A stretch of DNA of 64,000 bases from Geosiphon pyriformis (GCA_016748015.1 JAAOMT010000697.1:318868-382867), one strand, 5' to 3'. Shown: positions 45,578 to 58,553, counted from the stretch's first letter. Translations and numbers: made by a program. The notes: a model not told the origin generated them from the letters alone.

Positions 45578-47700
45578 TTAAAGTGGATCTAAATTTTCCA
45601 TGTTTATCTGTTCCAATTGTTTTGGTTGAAGCAGATAACATTCACTTCTTCTATAGATAGTTTGTGATGTAATGTTCACATATCCACAAAGCTGTGGAAA
45701 ATCTGGAATGTGGTTTGGTGGTTGATCCTCAACTTCAGTGGTTAAATATCCAATGATGGTTCCCTTTGGTATTTTGATGACCTTTCCAGTTGTATTATAG
45801 ATAGAGATTTTGATGTTTTTGGGACTTTTGGCTGATATGTAGAGATTGGTGAGTCCAATCTCCTCTGATTCACAAATAGTGACTTCTGCTTCAAACAATT
45901 GAGCTTGATCTCTTACTTCCCTTTTTATGGCTAACATATACTGATCATATGGCAGAATGAAAATTGTTTGATGGGTTGAGATAATTTTTCTTTTGTCAAC
46001 AATTTTTTTCTTTGCCATATTAACTGGTATATCTATTCTATCCATAAATCCAAATCCCTATATCCCTTTTGCTGTTATCTCTAATTTTTCCCTGTTTCCC
46101 ATTGATATTAATTTAGCTACTTTCACCAGAGGCAGGAATATTGCCTATGCTATTTTTTCATTTGGCTCTATAATATAGGCCTTTTCTGAGTCATTTTGTA
46201 GCATAACAATGATATTTTCTACATACCCTGTGTTAATTATTTCTCTTCTGATGTTGATTTCTTTTTTTGCTAGACTACTCCTAAATGCTAATTGAATCAT
46301 GGTTGTTGCTGGAATTTCTAAAGCTATTTTGAGATTAATACATGTACACGAATTTGATTTTAATTTGATGGCTTCTTTTCCCAGATATCTTAGATCAAAC
46401 CCTGCATCAGTATCATGTGTGCATTTTGGCATGATACCTTTATTATTGTCACTATACTATTTGAGTTCTTGCTCCTTAGATAGATCAGAAAGTGCAATGT
46501 ATATTTTGAGGTTTGAATCAAAGTCTGGATCATTGATATTTTTATTGTCATATTGAGCAGAGCTGGAACCAGTGTTTTTCTTGTCATTGTTATTAGAGTT
46601 TGAATTGGGATTAAAAGTTGATTCTGATTCTGATATGCAGTTGTTCATTGGTTTGTCTTCTTCTGGGATTATGTAGATTATGTGTGGTGGTGGATTGTAA
46701 ATGAGATTACACTTATTACAATACTGGAAGTCACATGAAAGCAAACAGTGGTCACATAATTGGGTGTTTATTTCTTCCAAGCATTGTTTCTGCTCTTCTT
46801 TGGTGGGTGCTAATTGCTGGTAATGTTTGTAGAATTTCTTTGGGTTGTTCTCAATATTGCCAAAGATGTTGAAAGTTTGGATGTATTCAGATTCAGGAAG
46901 AGATAGAGGGTTGTTTTTTATTTCCAGTAGTTCACTGGTTGTCATGCCTTCTGTTTTCACATACGCCATTCTCCAGAGTTCATGTTTGTCATGAGAATAT
47001 CTTTCTAATCATCACAATGCTCTTTTCCAGGCATTATCAATAGGAGTTTCTTTGTATACTCAGTTGTTTATTAAGATAGTATACTGGCATGTCTTATTAC
47101 ATGTCCCTCCTCACCCAGGAATGTTATTCTACATTCCTTCATCAGGCAAGATAGTTTCACATGTGAGACATGATTGGTTGTCCCACTTTTTTTGTTGTTT
47201 TGGTCATTCAAAACATTCTATGATGCATGGGCAGCAATAGAATTTTGTTGCCATGACATATTTTTTATTGTTGTCATAACAAATGCTCATTAACAACAGT
47301 TTTTTGCCACAATTGACACACTCTAATTTTGGTCAACAATAATTGGATGGTTGTGATAAAATATAAGTGTATAAACTGTAAGTGCTGCTGGTGAGGGTAT
47401 TTTCTTCTTTTTTTTCTTTTCTCTTTTCTTTGTTAGTTTCTTCCCACTTTCAGGTTGCAGATTCATCTTGATCGTTATCCGTTTCTTAGGCTTGGGTGGT
47501 ATTCCAGATAAGTTTTTTGTTCTTCTTCCCTTTTCCTTTGTTATCCCAAGAAAGTATCAGTGGTAGCTCGTTGTGGTCTTTGTTGGCCCAAGAGACTTGG
47601 TATGCTTTTCAGATAGGTTTTTCTTTGTCTTCCTCGAATTTGATAAGTAGAGCTGTCAAGTTGGTGGTTTTAAAATGGCTGTATGTGACTAGTACACATG
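45578..47700 (-). pseudogene. E3 Cys-rich module and dUTPase (broken)
   Basis: The Cys-rich module is recognisable in fragments at about 47050-47330 and as a CDHCLLSCDFQYCNKCNLIY cluster at 46700-46760. The dUTPase keeps DTDAGFDLRY, FRSSLAKK and a motif 3 of INTGYVENI. Motif 5 is reduced to GFGFMDR, so the phosphate-binding loop is lost. The trailing beta domain (45578-46045) retains YNTTGKVIKIPKGTIIGYL. In E2 this whole stretch has only a few stops; here several more break it. Confidence 0.87.
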
Positions 47701-50425
47701 TGTGTTGACCATTTTGGCTCAGTTAAAGCTTCTGTGTTATCCAGTCTAGTATGGTGTTGGTTTTAGATAACCAGTCATTCTCTACTAATGCCTGATATTG
47801 GATTGCTTCCATTACTAGCACTTTAATGGAAATAATGATGCCATTGACTTCAAAAGGGAAGTCATCAATCTCACCAATGGGAGTTTTGGTTGCTCTATCA
47901 GCAGTTATGATCCTGGTGCTGGCAGTGTAATCAACTCAGTGACCTAATTGGTCCATAAGTTGTTTTGTAATGATGCTGCCAGCTAATTCACTATCTAGGA
48001 TCAGTTTAATGGAGTGGCCATCAACTTTGACATTAGTGTACATGGCAGTAATGGGTTTTTTTTCTAGAGCGGCTCCACTAAATAATGGCATGGTCGATGG
48101 TTCTTCGAGTTCAAATGGGAAGATAGCATCCAGTGATTTGTTCTTGGTGATGGTAGCTGGCAGAATGCTGCTGATAAGTGTTGAGTGTTGGTTGGTTTCT
48201 GGGTTATTGGGTTGAGCATCTTCTGGAGTAACCAGTAGACTTAAATAGTTCTGGAAATTCGGGTGTTGGGCATACCCAGTGCCCAAATTTCATTGTCGAG
48301 ATTCTGCTGGTTGGTAGACTACCATCAACAATTTCCAGCTTTGTTGGATCAATCTCAGCCTTTGGATTCTGTTTTGAGATAAGTTCTGTGGTGGTATTTG
48401 AATTCGTTGGAGCTAATATATTACCTGAAGCTGCAGCTGATAAATGGGTTGTGGCTGTAGCTAATAAATTACTGGTGTTGTCAGTTGATAAATTAGCATT
48501 TGATATACTGGTGATTGATAAGATGGCTGTTGCATCATAGGTAAGTAATTCTGATAATATGGTTCTGAGTTTGGTGGGTTATTCAGAATTTGAAACTGGT
48601 GATCAGGGTTTTAATATTGATTTCCTGATTGTTGGTTATTTAAGCGATGGTGGCAATCAATTTGTAGGTGTCCTTGTTTACCACAATAGTGGCAAACACG
48701 CGTTCCCTGTTGCCACTGTTGATTAGTCAATGATGATAGACATGATTAATTCTGGAAATGATTTGCATTTCCAGAATTATTGTGTTATTATGGTGGTTGA
48801 TAAATTGCATGATTGTCAGCTAAGTATCCCTCTAATTTCTGATTGATGGAATCACTAAATTGTTTCAATTTGGAATTCAATTCAGATGATCTATTTATTA
48901 CTAGATTAACAGCTTGGGTGTGGTTAGCTTCGAGTTTAGTGGCTTCAAAATCTCTGGCATTTGTGATGGCTGCTTGCAGATCAATAGGATGCATTGGACG
49001 TATGCATTGTAGAATACTATTGCATAATCTGTGAATAAACTGATTTAGAATCTGGGCTACTGTAAAATAATTGGGGTTGATGGCTTGGATCTGGTGCAGA
49101 TTCCTGTAGAAGCATCTTAAGTAAGTAGTGACTGTTTCATTTTCTCCTTGTTTGATGGTAGTGAAGATGTTTGCTAGCTTGTTAATGCTGTTATTGTTGC
49201 TGAAGTATCTTAAAAACTCTATTTTGAATGCATTGAAATCTTGGGGTTTGTTGACCAGGCTTTGGTACCATGAATTGACAGTATTCTGGAGAAAATATGG
49301 GATGGCTTGCATAGCTCTGGTGTCATTCCATCCATTAGCTGCAATGGCTTTCTCCACATTATTTAGTCATACTTGGGTGTTGTCCTCTTTGCCAGTAAAT
49401 TTTTCAAGTTTGGCTATTGGTGTGTATGCCATTGGATCTAAGTTGGATTATGGTAGTTGTTGAAGTAATACTAGTGGCTATTGAATCTGCTGGTGTGGTT
49501 GTTGTAATGGCTGGCCAATCAGTTCAACTGGTGGTGGGTTAATGACAATAATGGGAGGTAGGTCCAGTTGATTAATTAGATCAGGGTTCTAATTTTTCTG
49601 ATTTGGCAGTGGTTGAATATTTGGAGTTTTGATTTCCAAGTTTTCTAAATTTGAATTTTGCTGGATTTAAAAATTCGGGGTTCTAAATTCTAAGTTTTCT
49701 GTGATAGGGTTCTGGTAAGCAAATTCTTGATTTTCAGATTCTTTTTTTTCCTCTTTTTCTGATTCTGTTATTTTCCAAGGACTCGTGTTTCTGAAATCTG
49801 GTTGAGGTAGTGGTGATCAGAATCCTGATAGCGTTGGCAATTGTTATTTAAATCCTTCAAAGTAATCACCATATGGTTCTAATAACTCTGCTTTTTATTG
49901 TTTACTTTGAAATGAGAAGTGTCCAAAGGTTGATGTTACATTTGATGTGAATGCATCTGTTGATGAGATGTTGATGGCACTTCCAGGCATATAATAGTAT
50001 AATAGATGGATGGGTGATTCAACTTGGGTTTTCTTCTAATTGGGTGGTTGAATTTGTTTTGGTGTTACTGCTGGGGTTTGCAATTTTCTTTTGCCTTTAT
50101 CTGCATAGGTGATGGGGAATTGTTGTTGTGTATATCTTTCAATAGTTTAATTGATTTCCCTAATAATTGGTGTGAAACTGTAGTTTTTTGGTAAGCTAGT
50201 ATGTTAAAATAATTCTGTATAAAAATTTTCTCTTGCAGATTCAATGTTAACTGTTTCTCCTAAGCAGTCTGTGATTTTATTGTTGATGTAAAAGTTGAAG
50301 GCTGATTCCACTGGAAAATGATTATTGTTTAATCCTAATTGTTGACTGTACTATTGGAATAAGGATTTGGCAAATCTTAAATAGTTTGTTCCTATGATTT
50401 CTGATTCTGCCACTTTTGGATGATT
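47700..50425 (-). pseudogene. E3 gag and protease (broken)
   Basis: The 189-codon run 48788-49357 is the capsid-like region (NSWYQSLVNKPQDFNAFK, RDFEATKLEANHTQAVNL), closely matching E2 and E4. The CCHC knuckle (CHYCGKQGHLQIDC) is at about 48660-48700. The protease (47936-48286) reads ILDSELAGSIIT: the Gly of the DSG triad is Glu, which should abolish activity. The N-terminal part up to about 50410 contains many stops. As in E2, the first start-like codon is GTG. Confidence 0.88.
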
Positions 50426-50456
50426 GTTGATGGTGCTGGTTTTCGGTAGGATTATA

Positions 50457-50473
50457 CCTTATAGAGAGCACCA
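50457..50473 (-). other. E3 primer-binding site
   Basis: TGGTGCTCTCTATAAGG, two bases inside the 5' LTR, two mismatches from the E2 site. Confidence 0.8.
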
Positions 50474-50475
50474 AA

Positions 50476-51355
50476 TGTTATAAATGATTATTTGGGGTCT
50501 CAAATCAAATAACAAATCTGTAACTTGGCACTCAATATCTTGACAATACTAATGTTACTGGCATGTTGGTTGTATCTGAAGGTTTTTAGAGTGGAGTCCT
50601 TTGTATAATGAACAGAGATTCAATAATGATGTAGTTGGTTGGTGAGTTGTGTTTCCAATTTCTGTCTTCAGCTTGGTGGCCAGTTTATTCTGGCATTCGT
50701 GTCTTTCTGGTAAGCTATCCATTAATATATATAATTTTACTCTTATTTCTGGGTCTTTTACCAGGCTATCTGTGACATCAATTACTCAGTGCTTTAATTT
50801 TTAATTGGTTAGTATTCAACAAAAAAAATAAAAGAAAGAAAAAAATAAAAAAAAATAAAGAAATAAGTCAAGGCAATGCACAAGTTAGTATCTCATCAAT
50901 AGCCATGATTAAGAGTTATTGTTCCAGTGTAGTTAAGTATCAATTACTATCAACATGAAGTATTGATAGTAGAGAGTAAATTTGGATAGTAGATGATTTA
51001 TTTATTTAATATTTGTGGATGGAAAATTTCTAACAAAGCTTCTCTTCTTTCTACTTCTAACACTACTGCTATATATACATAATTGATGTTCTATGAGATT
51101 GCTCATATTTCCGAGCAATGTCCTATGATTTCTTAAGCAATGTTTATATTACTGAACAATGTGCCCTAATTTTCTAATATCGCTCCACATTGCTAAGCAA
51201 TGTACCATGCTTTCTGATATTGCTCCACATTGCTGAGCAATGTGCCATGATTTCTGACATTGCTTCACATTGCTGAGCAATGTGTTTATGTGCTAAATAC
51301 TATTCTCTTATTGGTCTACTATTTTCCATATCTGTTTTTCTTTTTATGAGTAACA
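50476..51355 (-). repeat. E3 5' LTR (880 bp) with 40-bp palindromic U3 units
   Basis: TGTTATAAA...GAGTAACA. Near-perfect palindromes CACATTGCTnAGCAATGTg start at 51186, 51226 and 51266, exactly 40 bp apart, with more decayed copies at 51145 and about 51100. In element sense they sit just before the TATATATA box near 51070. Confidence 0.94.
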
Positions 51356-51359
51356 CTGG

Positions 51360-52845
51360 CAAGAAAGTAAAGAAAAGTTTGGTGGTGGTAATACTGATAT
51401 AATGCCTAAAGATTCCAAAAGAATTGTTATCAAGTATACTCTTGGGAAGCTTCTTGGCACTATTAACTTCAGCATGGAAAATAATGATGATGATGATATT
51501 TTAAATGGGTCACTCTCTCTCCCTCCCCTGCTTTTCCTCAAACATATGATGCAGGTTTCAGTCAGGAAATCTTTTGCTTTGGATATTGATCTTGGGGTGG
51601 TGGCTGGCAAGTTGTCTCAGGAAAAATTAGCTTATGTCAGAAAAATTTTCTCTGGTGTGAATGGTTTTGGGGGGGCCTCTACCCCCTTAAAATTTGGTGG
51701 AATAATCTGGACTTCTTTTACTTCTGAAAAGACAATAATGGCTGCAGCAAAATTAGCAAATGATTATGGTGTTGTGGTAAACACTAATCTTAAACACTCT
51801 GGCAACAATCATATGAATCGGGCAATTGTGCTAAAAGAAATCCCAGTAAAAACATCTGTGAAGGCTGTGTGCACAGCTGTGTCCAAATTTGGAGTGATTA
51901 AAATACAACTGGTAGGTTTGTGGCAGAAAGCAATCATCAAATTAAAAAATTAGAATTAGGCTGATCTATTAGCTGCCAAATGGTCCATCTTAATTAGAAA
52001 AGATGAGTACAAGTGGCCAGGACTGACATTGACAAACATTTGTAGGATGCTCAAGATAGTTTCAGAGCTTTGCTGTATACTCTCCTCATAGGAACTACTG
52101 CTTATGATTTGTGAGATTTTATTGGTTCTGTTGGTGAGAAAACTTGCTTTATTGATTGTAATTCTGTCAGTTATTCTTGCGCCTACTGTGCCACTGTGTG
52201 CTTTGACTCTAAGTCGGATTTGGTTGGTATTATGACAGCGACTCCAGTTATAAAGGGTGTTGGTCTCTGCTGGTCTTATTTCTCTCAGACTTTATGTACG
52301 GTTTGCAAAGATTTTGGTCATATGTCTCTTAGTTGTCAGTCAGTTAAAGGTGCTGTGGCTCCAGGTGGCAGAAAGGCTCCCTTTTTAGCTCAAGACCAGT
52401 TCAGATTGGCTAGGATTTATACAAAAAAGTCTGCGCCTATTTCTTGTCCTTTGACTTTCAGTGGTAAAACTTGGGTATTAGTGGTTGGTGCTTCTTCTGT
52501 GCACACTTCTCATGGTGCTGGTATGTCTCTTGGTTCCAACAAAATTGGTGAACCCCTTCCTCTGGTTGTGGACAACTTGGAATCACATCTAGTCAGTATT
52601 GAAAACAGTCTTGTTAGCCTCATGGAACAGATTAGTAAGTTGGCTAAGAGGTTGGAATTATTTATGCTGGCAGTTTTCCAGTCTAGCTCTGGATGTCAGC
52701 TGCTGGTAGCTCTTCCATCACAGAATTAAGAAGAGGATATAGTGATAGAAGTGAATTCGGGTAAAGCTACTAATGACAAAATTGATCTAATTGTGAACTT
52801 GACAGCATCTCCTCATGTTGTCAAACTGAAAAAAATGCTGAATGG
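51360..52845 (+). pseudogene. LINE-B ORF1 main part
   Basis: 183 codons open at 51402-51953 (KSFALDIDLGVVAGKLSQEK, KIFSGVNGFGGASTP) and 177 at 52196-52729 with an intact CCHC knuckle (CTVCKDFGHMSLSC, about 52298-52339). Stops lie between (51951 and about 52024-52115). The solo LTR at 52846 separates the last 30 codons (53804-53890). No aminoacyl or enzymatic motif; role as LINE RNA-binding protein inferred from position and knuckle. Confidence 0.83.
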
Positions 52846-53803
52846 TGTTACCAGACGAAATTAGAGATATTGTTTAGCATGAAATTATCCTTATAAATCT
52901 TATCATTAATTAGCATATATTATCATTTCAAATTATTACTTATTACATTAGTAAAATATATCCGAAATTATCATTTCATTAATAATCCAATTTGTACATA
53001 ACACAAATATAACCTAATTGCAATGATTAATCATGCAATACCCTGAACTATGTAACATTCAAAAAGTTTGCCAAAATTTATAAGAAATTTGCTGAAATAT
53101 CTAATAGTTCGCAGAAATAACTTGTAGTTCGCTAAAATGTATCTTTAGTTTAGCAAAATTATAGAAAATAGCAAAGTTCAAGTTCATAGAATAGTGTTAT
53201 GACAAGTTGTATAAAAGAAGAGCTTCTTTCTTCGAGAAAATATATCTTATTTTAGATTTATCACTTAAAACCATATACACAAAAAGAAATAAATATCAAA
53301 TAATTCGAAAAACCAAATTCTTTAATTATTGTACTTGAAAAGTCCCTAAAAACCCAACTAATATTTCGAAATTGATTAGTTACCAATTTCAGTAAACTGT
53401 TAGTGACTCTAGGCCTAGATAGAAAACGTTTCCCTTGACAGAATTCTATTTCTTTTACATTTTTTTTATTTTTCTTTTATTTTCTGATTACAATCATTAG
53501 GGTAGCCTACAGACGAGATTCCTGTAGAAGAGTTGACTTTCACAGCAAAGTAACTACACATTTTTAGTGAGCTTCTAGACAAGCAATTCCTGAGAAAGAG
53601 TTGACATTTACTACAATGTAACTACATAAAGTAACTGGCAAGGAATTGGCCATTCCACTTATAAGCCCAGCAGTTCAAATTATAGGAGATAATTTGAAGA
53701 TAAATTCAGTTACTGAAGGTTCAACCACATCCAAAAAATGTGAATTCACAGCAAACAGGCATCAACAACATTTAAAAAAAGAGACCAAAAACCTCCGGTA
53801 ACA
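52846..53803 (+). mobile_element. Solo LTR (958 bp) of a fifth LTR family
   Basis: TGTTACCAG...CCGGTAACA with target duplication ATGG (52842-52845 and 53804-53807). No coding interior. Five about 21-bp units (53064-53167, core AGTTCGC-AAAAT) precede a TATAAAAG box at 53210-53217, so the LTR reads rightwards. A 55-65-bp imperfect duplication (GTTGAC...GTAACTACA) lies at 53505-53630. Unlike E1-E4 in sequence. Probably left by LTR-LTR recombination. Confidence 0.92.
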
Positions 53804-53889
53804 ATGGTCTCTCCAGGTCTGTGTTGAGCTTGTCTACTTGCTTCAATAGTTTGGCTTTGGCTGGTGGTGCCACTTCTCTAACTTCTTCT

Positions 53890-56800
53890 TAATAAGTGAT
53901 CTCATATGAAGAATTGCTATATGCAATATTAGAAGTATGAACATTCCTGCAAAACAGAATGATATTATTCAATGGCATAAAGATATAAACAATTTGGTTT
54001 TGATTTTCACAGAAACAAAGTTAAGAAATAAGGCTTGTCTTTGGTTAGTTGACAAATTTGATGATGTTTGTGTGTTTTTTTCTGGTTTGGACTCTGGTTA
54101 TGTAGGTGCTGATGTTGTGATTGTTATGAACAGATCCTTGGCTAGGCATGTGTATAAGATTTCTGAGATTTCAGATCATCTTTTTTGCATTAGGTTACTT
54201 TTCAAGAATAAGCTTTTGGTTTCAATTCTGGGGCTGTATGCTGGTGCCTTCTTGGCTACTCAATTTTTTCAAACTGATGAAATTAATTCCTTGATTGTGA
54301 GGGCTGTAAATAAATCTTCTTTTGTCATTCTTGGTGGTAATTTCAATGAAGATGGTTTTCATAAGTGCACTAGTTTTAAAAAGTACCATAATTTGGGTTT
54401 GATTAATTCTTTGAATAGGAGCTTTTTTGCTAAGGCACCAACTTGGAGCAATTCTCAGGGTGTTGCAAAGACAATTGATTATGTGTTTGTTTTCTTGAAT
54501 CTGGTAAATGCAATAATGCAGTGCAATGTTTTCATTGTTAGTAGACATTTTGATATGGATCACAAAGCTGTTTTTGTGTCTTTGGGTTTGGGTGGCTTTT
54601 TAGATATGAGATTAAACTTTCTTTATAAACAGGTGAATAAGGATTGATGGAAGTTCAATTTCAAGGATGCTGATGAGATTAAATAGAGTAATTTTAAAAG
54701 TTCTATACTGGCCAATGTCACAATGTTCTTGGATGAATTTGCTGCATCTGTAAGGTTTTCGGATTTGGATGCTATGTTGTACACAAAGTTGTAACTCTTT
54801 TGGCTAATGAAATTTTCAAAAAAAAGTGGTTCAAAGAGTTTGATGAAGTTTTTACCAAAGATTTTTCAAAGTTTCATAAATTGGAGCTTTTGGTTTCTAG
54901 AATTGTTAAGGCTTTACATGAGGAAGATGCTGAGAACTTTGTTTATCTTATGAAATGCTGAAGTTCTGTGGATGATGTCAGGTCTTCTGTTGTTTAAAAT
55001 CTGGTGGACTCTAATGCTGGTTCTGATTGTATTTGTTCTGCTCTTTTTGGTGCTAGAAAGTTTTATCATGCTTCCAAACTTACTGAATCTTTAAGAGCTA
55101 AGGAAGCAAACATTAGGTCTGTCATTGATAAAAAAATGGAGAGCTTTGAGGTCAACAAAGATTATATGATTAGGAGTGTGCTGGAGCATCCATTTTGTAA
55201 AATGGTGCTAGACCATCTGGTGGTTAATGATAATCTGATTTTGAAATCTAATTTGGTTAAGTCTAAGGTGGATGTGATTATGGAGGATTGGATCAGGAAG
55301 CATCATATGGCTAATGATATCTCAATTGATTGGCACCATCAATATTAACCTTTGGAATATATTTTTGATGAGATCTTTTTTGGTGTAATATGCCCAATTG
55401 GTTTTGATGAATTTTTTGGAGTGGTTTCTGAATTGCCTGATAGCAAAGCTGCTGGTTTGTCTGGTATTTTGAATAAACTTTGGAAACATTGCAATAAGTC
55501 TGTTTTGGATATGCTTTTGGTAATTTTGAATCTTTGTCTGTCTGGTGAATCAGTGTCTGGCTTTTGGAAAGAGGCCTGAATTTCGATAATTCCCAAACCA
55601 TATGAGTGGAAGAGTGTATTAATCAATACTTATTCTGTTGCTTTGATTGAAACAGCTTATAAAATTTTTTTTAAGATTCTTTTTGATAGGATTTCCTCGA
55701 CATGTAGTGCTTTTAATGTCCTTCATGAAGACAATTTCTTGGTTTTAAAGAGTATAACAACTTAGTCTCCTATTTTTGCAATTGGTTTGGTGGTAGAAAA
55801 TGCTTTGGAAAAAGACCAAGAGCTTTGGTTGGTTCTGCAGAACATGTGGAAAGCATATGATTCAGTTGGCTGGGAACATTTCAAAGATAGTTTGATCAGG
55901 ATTAAGATGTGTAGCAAATTCATCCATTTTTTTGGCAACATTTACAATGATCATACCAACCAGGTTATAACAGATTTTGGTTTGATAGATAGTTATCATG
56001 TATATAATGGTCTGGATCAAGGAAAAGTTTTCTCCTCCCTTTTGTGGTGAATATTTTATGATTCTTTGTTGTGTAAGGTCAAGCATCAAAAGAGTGTATG
56101 TGGATATAGGCTAAATTCTCATTTTATTTCCAAGAATGATCATGTCAAATCTTGGGCTGGGCATTCTTTTTTTTTTGCTGCTGGTGTCTTTGTTGATAAT
56201 ATGATTTGGGTTGGTAATAGTCGAAGTACTACTCAACATATTCTCAATGTTGCCAGTGAATTTTTTTGGATCAATAATATCTCAATTAACAATGATAAAA
56301 CAGTGGTGATTTCTATTAACAGTAGAGTCAGCAATTTTTCTCTTTCTATCAGTGGTCTGCCTATTGCAGTCACCAAAAAGGGGGAGTCTCATCAATACTT
56401 GGGTATTTTTCTTTTAACTGAGGACCTTTCTAAATCTAGTTTAGTAAGGGTGCATTCAGATATTTGTTTTTTCACTAATTTGGTTTTGAAGAAAGCTGTC
56501 TTGGATAAACAGTTCTTGTATTTGGTTTCAGTGGTTCTTCATTCTATTGTTGGCTATAGAACATAGTTTAGTTTTGTTTCTATTGGTGTGTGTAACAAAT
56601 GGGATGCTTTAATTCGCAAGGGCTTGAAACTAAAATCTGGTCTTCCACTAGACTTTCCTAGTAATACAATTTACCACCCCTCTTTTTATGGTTTGAAGTC
56701 TTTTTCACAGTGTCAATCTGAAGGCAAGGTTGTTTCACTTATTAGTTTTGCAAACTCTGGCAGGATTTTGGGGTGTTTGTTCAGTCACAGGTCTCATGAC

Positions 56801-58553
56801 TTACAGATTCTGTGTTGGCAATCTGTCCATCCATTGGTTTTCTCTGCTCATATTCATGTCAATATTTCTAATAATTTCTTAGCTGGTATGGTTTATATTC
56901 TTTTTGACTGCAAGTTATCTTTGGGTGGCTCTTTGGCCAGCTCTTTCCAGTTTTACAGTGGAGTACCTATGTCAATTGTTTTTGGCGAGTCTTTGTTTTG
57001 CAAGTTTTTACTGTTATGACATTGCCTTCATGGACCAGTTTCATGATCATAATGGTAGTGTCTTTAGCTGGCACATCTTTAAAAAATGGAAGAGGCTGGA
57101 CTTTCATGGTCCAGTTCCCGAATGGTTCGAACTTTCTGTTGTATTTCTTGTAAATTCTCATTCTTTTTCATTGGTGTTGGCTGGTGTTGGCCCTCTGGAT
57201 ATTTGTGGTTCTAATGATTTTGTGTCTATCTGTGATCATCTTTCTCAAGTTGGCATTGATAGTTTGTCTGTGTACACAGATGGCTCATTGAAGAATTTAG
57301 GCACGATTGGTTGTAAGACTGGAGCTGCTGTCTTTTTTGAAAACATTAATTTGGGTTTAGGTGTCAGTGTTCATGGCTTATTGTTATCCACTTTGACAGA
57401 GCTACAGGTTATAGCATTGGCTCTGGAGTGCATGCCTACAGCTTGTTCTGTTCATCTGTTTTCAGATAGTCAGGCAGCTTTGGATGCTTGCAAGTCGGAG
57501 TCTGACCTAGTGTGTTCTGATTTTTGCAATTGGTATTGGGTTAAGCATCAACATATTAGGAATGTTATTTACAATAAGAATTTAAGAGTTAAATGGCACA
57601 AGATTAAGAACCACTCTGGTATTTCAGGAAATGATTGTGCTGATAGCATCACTAATGCTGTATCTCTCTTTGGTTGGTATCTTCTTTCTCGTGTTAGTGA
57701 ACATTTTTTGTTGGCAGATGGTGGTATTGTTTCTGGTAATTCTAAGCACTTTGTTCATAATGTTTTTTGTGCTGTTTGTTATGCACATTGGAAGGTTGGT
57801 TTTGGTTCTGGATTTCTAAATAGTGATTTGTGTTCAGATGTCGATTGGCTTTGTTCTTTCAGGGTTTGGCATCCTAATTTGCATATGGCCACTGGTTTCA
57901 CTAGCAGGTTGACTGCTAATACACGAACTTACCTTATAAAGACTTTATACTGTTAGCTTTCCATGGCTGTTCAAAAGCACATTTATGATAAATATTACTC
58001 TAGTGTTCTATGTCTGTATTGTGGTGAGGTGGAGGTGTCTAATCATGTGTTTTCTTGTATGGTTGATAATTTAGCTTGTTGTCAGGTCTTGGAATCTTGC
58101 ATGTCTTCTTGAAAGATGATTTCTGGTTTTTCTCCTCCTTCTTTAGGTGTATTGCAGCTGCTGTTAACCTGTGCTTTAGACTTCTCAGTTTTCTTAGCTC
58201 TTTACAAGAATTTTGTCTTCAATGGTTGGCTTTGTGAAACTATTTCCATCTTCCATGATTCCAAAATTGCTGGTATTAAAATTGCTGATTTTGTGTACTC
58301 TATTTGTCTTGCTTTTAGGAATGATGTTTGGTTAGTTCATGTTAAACATTGCACATTTATGGAAAAGAATGGCCTAATCCCAATAGATAGTTCAATCTCC
58401 ATCTCAATTTCTGGCTTGGTTTTGGGGTTCTCAGCTGGTGTAATTAAATTGCTTGGTGTTGCTAAAGCTTTTGGTGTCCATTTTGGCTTTTGCAAATCTT
58501 GTTTGTTTTTTTTAGGTATTGGTGATTCAGTTTCTATCAATATAAGTGCATAG
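53890..58553 (+). pseudogene. LINE-B ORF2 (endonuclease, RT, RNase H; few stops)
   Basis: The endonuclease (53937-54647) has FTETKL, GGNFNEDG (the GGDFN Asp is Asn), TIDYVFVF and FDMDHKAV. RT pieces at 55352-57019: LQNMWKAYDSVGW (motif A, Asn for Asp), GLDQGKVFSSLLW, and motif C GVFVDNMIWVG (second Asp to Asn). RNase H in the 350-codon run 56904-57956 keeps VYTDGS, LTELQVI, FSDSQAAL and GNDCADSI, all four acidic residues. The zinc motif CLYCGEVEVSNHVFSC is at about 58012-58060 and the C-terminal domain at 58116-58553. A frameshift near 57000 and about ten stops disable it. Confidence 0.9.

Larger units (their letters stand above)
41251..51355 (-). mobile_element. E3: full-length E2-like Ty3/gypsy element in LINE-B
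   Basis: LTRs 41251-42091 and 50476-51355, target duplication CTGG (41247-41250 and 51356-51359), 10.1 kb. Same gene order as E2, including the Cys-rich module, dUTPase and third ORF, with clearly diverged protein sequence and unrelated U3 repeats, so it is a sister family rather than a recent copy. It lies 47 bp of LINE sequence away from E4; the two are independent insertions, not nested in each other. Gag to RT are in one frame; a shift occurs between RT and integrase. Many stops, a protease DSE and degraded dUTPase motifs mark it as dead. Confidence 0.95.

Noticed and set aside
52846-53803. Host intergenic insertion or intron inside LINE-B
   Set aside because: TG...CA ends, 4-bp target duplication, TATA box and frame restoration on removal identify a solo LTR.
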